A model generated the notes under the pieces. The model ran no database searches. It saw only the letters and a list, made by a program, of their open reading frames with translations, and had not been told where the DNA came from. Made by a program: the position numbers and the translations under genes. From Nostocoides_A vanveenii (lineage in GTDB: Bacteria > Actinomycetota > Actinomycetes > Actinomycetales > Dermatophilaceae), in assembly GCF_039531165.1 (NCBI RefSeq), contig NZ_BAAAPN010000056.1, positions 1 through 64,000 of the forward strand: a stretch of 64,000 nt of DNA. The letters are read 5' to 3'. Positions 58,989 through 64,000 of the stretch are shown here, one piece after another. Each line of letters starts with the position of its first letter. The first letter of the stretch is position 1.

Positions 58989-60584
58989 GTGTTCACGTCA
59001 CTCTCCGATCGCCTTGCCGCGACCTTCAAGAACCTGCGGGGCAAGGGCCGCCTGAGCGAGTCCGACGTCAACAAGACGGTCCGCGACATCCGCATGGCCC
59101 TCTTAGAGGCCGACGTCGCGCTGCCCGTGGTCAAGGACTTCACGCACAACATTCGTGAGCGCGCCCTCGGCGCTGAGGTCTCCCAGGCGCTCAACCCGGC
59201 CCAGCAGATCGTCAAGATCGTCAACGAGGAACTCATCGACATCCTCGGCCAGCACACCCGGCCGCTGCGGCTGGCCAAGACCGCGCCGACCGTCATCATG
59301 CTCGCCGGCCTCCAGGGCTCGGGCAAGACGACGCTCGCCGGCAAGCTCGGCAAGTGGTTCAAGGATCAGGGCGACACCCCGCTCCTCGTGGCCGCGGACC
59401 TCCAGCGGCCGAATGCTGTGACCCAGCTTCAGGTCGTCGGCGAGCGGGCAGGAGTGCCGGTCTTCGCGCCCGAGAAGGGCAATGTCGGCGGGCACGATGC
59501 CGTAGGGCCGACGGGGGAAGGGACGCGGTCATACGGCGATCCGGTCGAGGTCGCCGAGGACGGCATCCAACACGCGATCTCCAAGCTCTACAACGTCGTC
59601 ATCGTCGACACCGCCGGCCGTCTCGCGGTCGATGAGAACCTCATGCAGCAGGCCGCAGACATCCGCGACGCCATCGAGCCCGACGAAGTCCTCTTCGTCA
59701 TCGACGCGATGATCGGTCAGGCCGCCGTCGAGACCGCGCAGGCCTTCCAGGACGGCATCGACTTCACCGGCGTCGTGCTCTCCAAGCTCGACGGTGACGC
59801 CCGCGGTGGTGCGGCGCTCTCGGTCGCGAAGATCACCGGCCGCCCGATCATGTTTGCCTCCACCGGCGAGGGCGTGAAGGATTTCGAGATCTTCCACCCC
59901 GACCGGATGGCCTCGCGCATCCTCGACATGGGCGACATGCTCACCCTGATCGAGAAGGCGGAGAAGGCCTTCGATCGCGAGCAGGCCGCGGAGATGGAAC
60001 GCAAGTTCCTTGCGGCCGAAGACTTTACGTTCGACGACTTCTTGCAGCAGATGGCCGCGATCAAGCGGATGGGCTCGCTGAAGTCGATGCTGAAGATGAT
60101 GCCCGGTATGAACGAGATGAAGGCTCAGCTCGACGCCCTCGACGAGCGCGAGTTCGACCGGGTCGAGGCGATGGTCCGCTCGATGACGCCCTTCGAGCGC
60201 TCGCACCCCAAGCAGATCAACGGCTCCCGGCGTGCCCGTATCGCCGCCGGTTCGGGGGTCACCGTCGGCGAGGTCAACCAACTCCTGACGCGGTTCACCG
60301 AGGCGCAGAAGATGATGAAGCAGCTCGCCCGCGGCGGCGGGATTCCCGGTATGCCGGGCCTGCCGGGCACGGGCAAGCGTGGTCGTCAGCAGGCCCCCCA
60401 GCGCATCAAGTCGAAGTCGGGCAACCCCGCCAAGCGCGCCGAGCAGGAGCGGGCGGCAGCCAGCAGCGCCAACCGCGCGCCTGCCGGTAGCGCCTTCGGC
60501 GCGGGCTTAGGTGGCTCCGACCCGTCCGCCGGTCTGGACCCGAGCAAGCTGCCCAAGGGCTTCGAGAAGTTCCTCGGGCAGTAG
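58989..60584 (+). CDS. ffh: Signal recognition particle protein Ffh
   Basis: The 531-residue GTPase binds 4.5S RNA and signal peptides on ribosomes. It has the N domain (1 to 85), G domain with GLQGSGKTTLAGK (G1, about 107), DLQRPNAVTQLQ, DTAGRLAVDENLM (G3) and SKLDGDARGGAAL (G4), and a Met-rich M domain (about 320 to 455) with GSRRARIAAGSG, then a long flexible tail. Unusual: between FAPEKGN and YGDPVEVA there is an extra Gly-rich piece of about 15 residues (GGHDAVGPTGEGTRS, about 166 to 180) where relatives have only a few. GTG 58989 is the start; it follows glnD by 146 bp. Confidence 0.95.
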   Translation: MFTSLSDRLAATFKNLRGKGRLSESDVNKTVRDIRMALLEADVALPVVKDFTHNIRERALGAEVSQALNPAQQIVKIVNEELIDILGQHTRPLRLAKTAPTVIMLAGLQGSGKTTLAGKLGKWFKDQGDTPLLVAADLQRPNAVTQLQVVGERAGVPVFAPEKGNVGGHDAVGPTGEGTRSYGDPVEVAEDGIQHAISKLYNVVIVDTAGRLAVDENLMQQAADIRDAIEPDEVLFVIDAMIGQAAVETAQAFQDGIDFTGVVLSKLDGDARGGAALSVAKITGRPIMFASTGEGVKDFEIFHPDRMASRILDMGDMLTLIEKAEKAFDREQAAEMERKFLAAEDFTFDDFLQQMAAIKRMGSLKSMLKMMPGMNEMKAQLDALDEREFDRVEAMVRSMTPFERSHPKQINGSRRARIAAGSGVTVGEVNQLLTRFTEAQKMMKQLARGGGIPGMPGLPGTGKRGRQQAPQRIKSKSGNPAKRAEQERAAASSANRAPAGSAFGAGLGGSDPSAGLDPSKLPKGFEKFLGQ

Positions 60585-60605
60585 CCCCGCCCTTCCTGCC
60601 CTGCC

Positions 60606-60632
60606 GTAAGTGGGGTGAATCACCCCACTTAC
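60606..60632. terminator. Palindrome after ffh, related to that at 0.4 kb
   Basis: GTAAGTGGGGTGA pairs with TCACCCCACTTAC around A. The same core (GCCGTA[A/G]GTGGGGTGA) occurs at 412-428. It ends the ffh transcript or belongs to a small repeat family. Confidence 0.65.
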
Positions 60633-60738
60633 TGGACGGTAGCGAGGAAAGGGCGGAGGACGAGTCGGCGTGTGGGAGCCGAGACCTAGCTCGGCGAGTG
60701 ACTGGGTACTCCTGAGGAAACCTAGGAGGTCGAACACC

Positions 60739-60987
60739 ATGTACGACTTGATAGCGCTCGACCGCCCTACCGGAGGGTTGCTTCGATTTGAGGAGTTGAT
60801 GACGGCGCTGAGGCCCTGCGCGCCCGATTCGACGCCGAGAATGCGCTCGGCCGTGGATGACACCGAGGTCGTGGTTCTCGCCTCCGATTCCCGGGAGACC
60901 CTGGATTGTATCCACGCCCGCCATTTCGCCTCGCTTCCCGCGCTGATCCAGCGGGCGATCGACGCGGCCGGGGCACCAGCGGCGTGA
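60739..60987 (+). CDS. Orphan 82-residue protein
   Basis: It starts MYDLIALDRPTGGLLRFEEL at ATG 60739 behind a perfect AGGAGGT ribosome site at 60724-60730, which makes it a real gene. It has no hydrophobic segment or cysteine pair and contains DDTEVVVLASDSRETLDCIHARHF, an alpha/beta-looking stretch. I do not recognise a family. It stands alone between ffh and the hydrolase gene, which follows 18 bp after its stop. Confidence 0.65.
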   Translation: MYDLIALDRPTGGLLRFEELMTALRPCAPDSTPRMRSAVDDTEVVVLASDSRETLDCIHARHFASLPALIQRAIDAAGAPAA

Positions 60988-61005
60988 GCCTGGCACGCTA
61001 GGTCG

Positions 61006-61857
61006 GTGACCAGAGCACCTTCGCCCGCCGCCCTGCATACGCTCACCGCGGGGTCCAGCGGGCCTCGGATCGCCTTCCTGCACGGTCTCTTCGGGCAGGG
61101 GCGCAACTGGCAGCAGATCGCCAAAGGCGTTGTGGGGGAAGGTGGTTCGGACGCACGCGCGCTGATGATCGACCTGCCTGATCACGGGCGCTCGCCGTGG
61201 ACCGACGATTTCTCCTACGAGACGTATGCCGCGCGCGTGGCCGACACGATCAGCGCCTGGGCCGGCGACGAGCCGGTCACCCTGGTCGGGCACTCCCTCG
61301 GTGGCAAGACCGCGATGATCGCCGCGCTCCAGCACCCGGCGGGTTTCGAGAAGCTCTGCGTCGTCGACATCGCGCCGCGCAGCTATCACAACCTGCACCG
61401 CTTCGCGGGCTATATCGCCGGCATGCAGGCCCTTCCCTTGGAGGAACTGACCAGCCGTCGCGATGCGGAGGAACGCTTCGCCCAGGTCGAGCCCGACCCG
61501 GGCGTCGCAGCCTTCCTCCTGCAAAACCTGCGCCGCGCAGGTGACAGCTGGGCCTGGCAGTGCAATCTGCAGCTTGTCGCGCGAGACGCCGCTCGCGGTT
61601 CCGCCTCGCGGATCGCGGACTTCCCGTATGCCGTGAACGCCGGCGATCCGCTGCCCGCCCCGTCTCCCTTCGGCGGGCCAACTCTCTGGCTCGCCGGCTC
61701 CGAGTCGGGCTATGTCGCCGACGAGGACACCGAGCGGATGCGCGAACTCTTCCCCGCGGTCCGCAAGGTCACCGTCAAGGGCGCCGGCCACTGGGTGCAC
61801 ACCGACTCACCTCAGGTCGTCATCGAGACGCTCCGGCGCCTGCTCGCCGTCCGCTGA
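61006..61857 (+). CDS. Alpha/beta hydrolase (YbfF-like esterase)
   Basis: The 283-residue protein has the alpha/beta-hydrolase motifs: oxyanion HGLFGQGRNW (about 26), DLPDHGRSPW (about 58), the nucleophile elbow GHSLGGKTAM (Ser, about 97), a late Asp in VADEDTERM and the catalytic His in GAGHWVHTDSP (about 265). HGLFGQGxNW and DxxxHGRSPW are typical of the YbfF/AB-hydrolase-domain esterases acting on small acyl or thioester substrates. The start is GTG 61006; nothing in the context shows the substrate. Confidence 0.87.
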   Translation: MTRAPSPAALHTLTAGSSGPRIAFLHGLFGQGRNWQQIAKGVVGEGGSDARALMIDLPDHGRSPWTDDFSYETYAARVADTISAWAGDEPVTLVGHSLGGKTAMIAALQHPAGFEKLCVVDIAPRSYHNLHRFAGYIAGMQALPLEELTSRRDAEERFAQVEPDPGVAAFLLQNLRRAGDSWAWQCNLQLVARDAARGSASRIADFPYAVNAGDPLPAPSPFGGPTLWLAGSESGYVADEDTERMRELFPAVRKVTVKGAGHWVHTDSPQVVIETLRRLLAVR

Positions 61858-62015
61858 TCGCTCGCCGACCGGTGCCCGTCGCCCGCCGACGCTCGCTGCC
61901 CGCCACCGCCGACTGGTTCTCCCCGCTGATCCCGCGCCAAGACTTCATCGACACGATGCCTGCCACACCTGTCGTGGACGGCTGATGCCCTCCTGGCGTC
62001 CGGGACCGTTGCCTT

Positions 62016-63182
62016 GTGCGCGTTGCGATCGTCACCGAGTCCTTCCTGCCCAGCATCAACGGCGTGACCACCTCGGTATGCCGAGTGGCGGAATGCCTGC
62101 ATCTGCTCGGCCACGATGTCGTCGTCATCGCTCCGGATCCGGCGCCCGCGTGGTTCGGCCCGATCCCGGTGCACACGGTGCGCTCCGTTCCCGTGCGGCA
62201 GTTCCCCACCGGCGTGCCCAGCGGCCGGGTCGAGTCCCTGCTTGCGGAGATTGCGCCGGATGTCGTGCATGTCGCCAGCCCTTTCGTCATTGGCGCGCGC
62301 GCCTTGTCGGCGTGCCACGAACTCGGGCTGCCGAGCGTCGCGATCTTTCAGACGGACATGCCGAGGTATGCCGAGCAGCACGCCCCTGGCCCCCTCGCAC
62401 CCCAGGTCGCAAACCTGGCCTGGCGCTGGGTGCGGCGGGTGCACGCCCTCGCCGACCAGACCCTCGCACCGTCGACGGCCAGCCTGGCGGCCCTGCGGGC
62501 GCATGGTGTCGAGCGAACTGCGTTGTGGGGGCGCGGCGTCGATACGACGCTCTTCTCGCCGGCCTGGCGGAACCACCCAGCCGCTCGCGACCTGCGGGCA
62601 CGCCTGGCCCCAGCGGGCGAAACGCTCGTCGGCTATATCGGTCGACTGGCCCCGGAAAAGGAACTGGACCGGCTGGCCGAGCTCGCCGGCATACCGGGTC
62701 TGCGGCTGGTGATCGTGGGGGACGGGCCGTCGCGGGCGGCGCTCGAGACCACCCTGAACAGGGCGTTCGGGTGCGGCGCCCGCCCGGCTTTCCTCGGCTT
62801 CCGGCAGGGTGCGGACCTCGCGATCCCGTATGCCGCGCTCGATGTCTTCGTGCACCCGGGCACGACCGAGACCTTCGGCCAGACCCTGCAGGAGGCGGCG
62901 GCATCCGGGTTGCCCGTGGTGGCCGCCGCGGTGGGCGGCCCACTCGATTTGGTCGAGCATGGCCGCACCGGCCTGCTTTTCGACCCCGCGCTCTCCGGTG
63001 CCCTGTCCGCCTGCGTGGGACACCTCGTCAGTGAGCGCGCCATGCGCGAGCGGATGGGCGCGGCGGCGACTGCTGCCGTGGCCGAACGCACCTGGCCGAG
63101 CCTGACCGCCACCCTTGTGGAGCACTACGCGCACGCGCGCCGGCGGATGGCTCCGGAACGGCACGCCGCCAGCCGACGTTGA
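62016..63182 (+). CDS. GT4-family glycosyltransferase, probably GDP-mannose-dependent mannosyltransferase
   Basis: The 388-residue GT-B enzyme starts at GTG 62016 with MRVAIVTESFLPSINGVTTSV, the acceptor-domain N-terminus of the MgtA/PimB-like group, and has TDMPRYAEQH (about 110), GRLAPEKELDRL (about 207) and the donor site HPGTTETFGQTLQEAAASGLPVV (about 285 to 307). In related bacteria these enzymes add mannose to lipid or glycolipid acceptors at the membrane. Donor and acceptor are inferred from the family. It is preceded by 158 bp without a gene. Confidence 0.88.
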   Translation: MRVAIVTESFLPSINGVTTSVCRVAECLHLLGHDVVVIAPDPAPAWFGPIPVHTVRSVPVRQFPTGVPSGRVESLLAEIAPDVVHVASPFVIGARALSACHELGLPSVAIFQTDMPRYAEQHAPGPLAPQVANLAWRWVRRVHALADQTLAPSTASLAALRAHGVERTALWGRGVDTTLFSPAWRNHPAARDLRARLAPAGETLVGYIGRLAPEKELDRLAELAGIPGLRLVIVGDGPSRAALETTLNRAFGCGARPAFLGFRQGADLAIPYAALDVFVHPGTTETFGQTLQEAAASGLPVVAAAVGGPLDLVEHGRTGLLFDPALSGALSACVGHLVSERAMRERMGAAATAAVAERTWPSLTATLVEHYAHARRRMAPERHAASRR

Positions 63183-63310
63183 GCGGGCACAGTCCGCCGG
63201 CGCCACACTGAGGCGCGGGTGTGGCATGCCGGGTGGGGAAGCCGGCAAACGGCAGGTCGTCACCAGCCGACGCCGAGGCGCGTCTCGGCATACGGACATC
63301 AATTGTCTTG

Positions 63311-63335
63311 TATTCCCATATCTACTGTAGGAATA
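63311..63335. promoter_or_regulatory. Nested palindromic operator candidate upstream of the transporter gene
   Basis: TATTCC (63311-63316) and GGAATA (63330-63335) form an inverted repeat, and CTACTGTAG (63322-63330) is itself a palindrome. The surrounding A/T-rich patch (63298-63340) stands out in this GC-rich window and lies about 100 bp ahead of the substrate-binding-protein gene; TTGTCT/TGTAGG-like promoter elements overlap it. Confidence 0.5.
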
Positions 63336-63428
63336 GACGACGACGGCACCGACGCCCGTCTCCTACCACTTCGGTCGGACGCGGCGCGCCGCGGACGGCC
63401 TACGCCCTTTGCACGAAAGGCACCACCC

Positions 63429-64000
63429 ATGGCACTCTCGCGGCGCACCGCGACCACCCTCGTCTTGACCGGCATTCTCGGGCTGACGGCCTGCTCCGGC
63501 GGCACGGACGCGGGGTCTAGCGGCTCCAGCGGCGGGTTCGCGGCCAGTGAGGTCAAGCTTGGCTACTTCCCCAATGTCACGCACGCACTCCCGATCGTCG
63601 CGGACAAGGAAGGCCTCTACGCCAAGCACCTCGGATCCACCACCCTTAAGGTGTCGACCTTCAACGCCGGCCCGGCCGCGATGGAGGCCCTGAAGTCGGG
63701 CGCCATCGACGCGACCTATGTCGGCCCGGGCCCCTCCACCAACGCCTTCATCAACTCCGGCGGCGAGGCCATCCGCATCGTGGCCGGCGCGGCCACCGGC
63801 GGCGCTGCGCTGGTGGTCGACCCCTCGATCGCGTCTGTCGCGGACCTTAAGGGCACTAAGGTCGCCACCCCGCAACTCGGCAACACCCAGGACGTCGCGC
63901 TGCGCTACTACCTCAAGGAGAAGGGCCTGAAGACAGATCTGCAGGGCGGCGGCGACGTCTCCATCACGCCGCAGGAGAACTCGCAGATCCTGGACTCCTT
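63429..64000 (+). CDS. ABC transporter substrate-binding lipoprotein, 5' part
   Basis: The open frame runs off the right end. It begins MALSRRTATTLVLTGILGLT with the lipobox LTAC-SGG at about residue 22. It continues VKLGYFPNVTHALPIVADKEG, FNAGPAAMEALKSGAIDATYVGPGP and GAATGGAALVVDPSIASVADL. This is the NMT1/SsuA-type fold of nitrate, sulfonate, taurine or aromatic-sulfonate binding lipoproteins, where GYFPNxTHA...G is typical of the SsuA/AtsR branch. It is probably the first gene of an ABC operon with permease and ATPase beyond the window. A palindromic operator candidate lies upstream. AAAGG precedes the ATG. Confidence 0.87.
   Translation, partial: MALSRRTATTLVLTGILGLTACSGGTDAGSSGSSGGFAASEVKLGYFPNVTHALPIVADKEGLYAKHLGSTTLKVSTFNAGPAAMEALKSGAIDATYVGPGPSTNAFINSGGEAIRIVAGAATGGAALVVDPSIASVADLKGTKVATPQLGNTQDVALRYYLKEKGLKTDLQGGGDVSITPQENSQILDS

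Overview
The window looks like the chromosome of a high-GC (roughly 70 %) Gram-positive actinobacterium. The gene order serA-leuB-ilvE-cimA-gltX-ndgR-leuCD-hup-cofC-plsC-ddl-thiL-rpmB-recG-rsmD-coaD-rpmF-rnc-mutM-smc-ftsY-amtB-glnK-glnD-ffh is the conserved actinobacterial backbone. The HU protein with a Lys/Ala-rich tail, the NdgR regulator, the GlnK with a Tyr51-type T-loop and a coenzyme F420 gene point the same way. A family in Micrococcales (Intrasporangiaceae/Dermatophilaceae-like) is my best guess, by inference only.

Layout. 0-1.8 kb: the tail of a phosphatase-family gene with a suspected frameshift, a decayed SDR gene on the minus strand and a DedA-type membrane protein. 1.9-6.7 kb: serA, leuB, ilvE and a HAD phosphatase. 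6.8-16.3 kb: a tightly overlapping seven-gene catabolic operon (APC permease, choline/ethanolamine-kinase-like protein, dimethylglycine/sarcosine-dehydrogenase-like flavoprotein, GntR regulator, glutamine-synthetase-like ligase, aldehyde dehydrogenase, SDR). It sits between the BCAA genes ilvE and cimA, and it is the most interesting system in the window: probably a gamma-glutamylation route for a small, perhaps N-methylated, amine. 16.3-19.8 kb: two small genes, then cimA behind what looks like a classical attenuator whose leader peptide ends Ile-Ile-Ile. 19.8-26.3 kb: frameshifted rtcB, a DNA-glycosylase-like gene, an FAH-family enzyme, gltX, a HAD hydrolase, a Uma2 nuclease and tRNA-Gln/tRNA-Glu. 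26.3-29.2 kb: ndgR divergent from leuCD with a palindromic operator candidate. 29.4-42.3 kb: housekeeping genes. 42.3-44.8 kb: an accessory insert between mutM and the acylphosphatase gene (vapC remnant, repeats, OafA-like acyltransferase). 44.9-51.5 kb: acylphosphatase, chorismate mutase, smc, a secreted protein and ftsY. 51.5-54.4 kb: an HTTM membrane protein with an unknown partner, a decayed nucleotidyltransferase and a DCC-type thioredoxin-like protein. 54.5-60.6 kb: the nitrogen-sensing operon amtB-glnK-glnD and then ffh. 60.6-64 kb: an orphan small protein, an alpha/beta hydrolase, a mannosyltransferase-like GT4 enzyme and the start of an ABC substrate-binding lipoprotein that runs off the window.

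Cross-cutting signals. The octamer GGCATACG/CGTATGCC occurs about 45 times on the two strands, far above what base composition predicts. In genes on one orientation it forces the rare Ala codon GCA. Two pairs of related intergenic palindromes (3.5/16.3 kb and 0.4/60.6 kb) suggest small dispersed repeat families. Several accessory genes are broken by frameshifts or stops while every housekeeping gene reads through intact, so genuine gene decay is more likely than a general sequencing problem. No CRISPR array, rRNA, integrase, insertion sequence or phage gene was seen.
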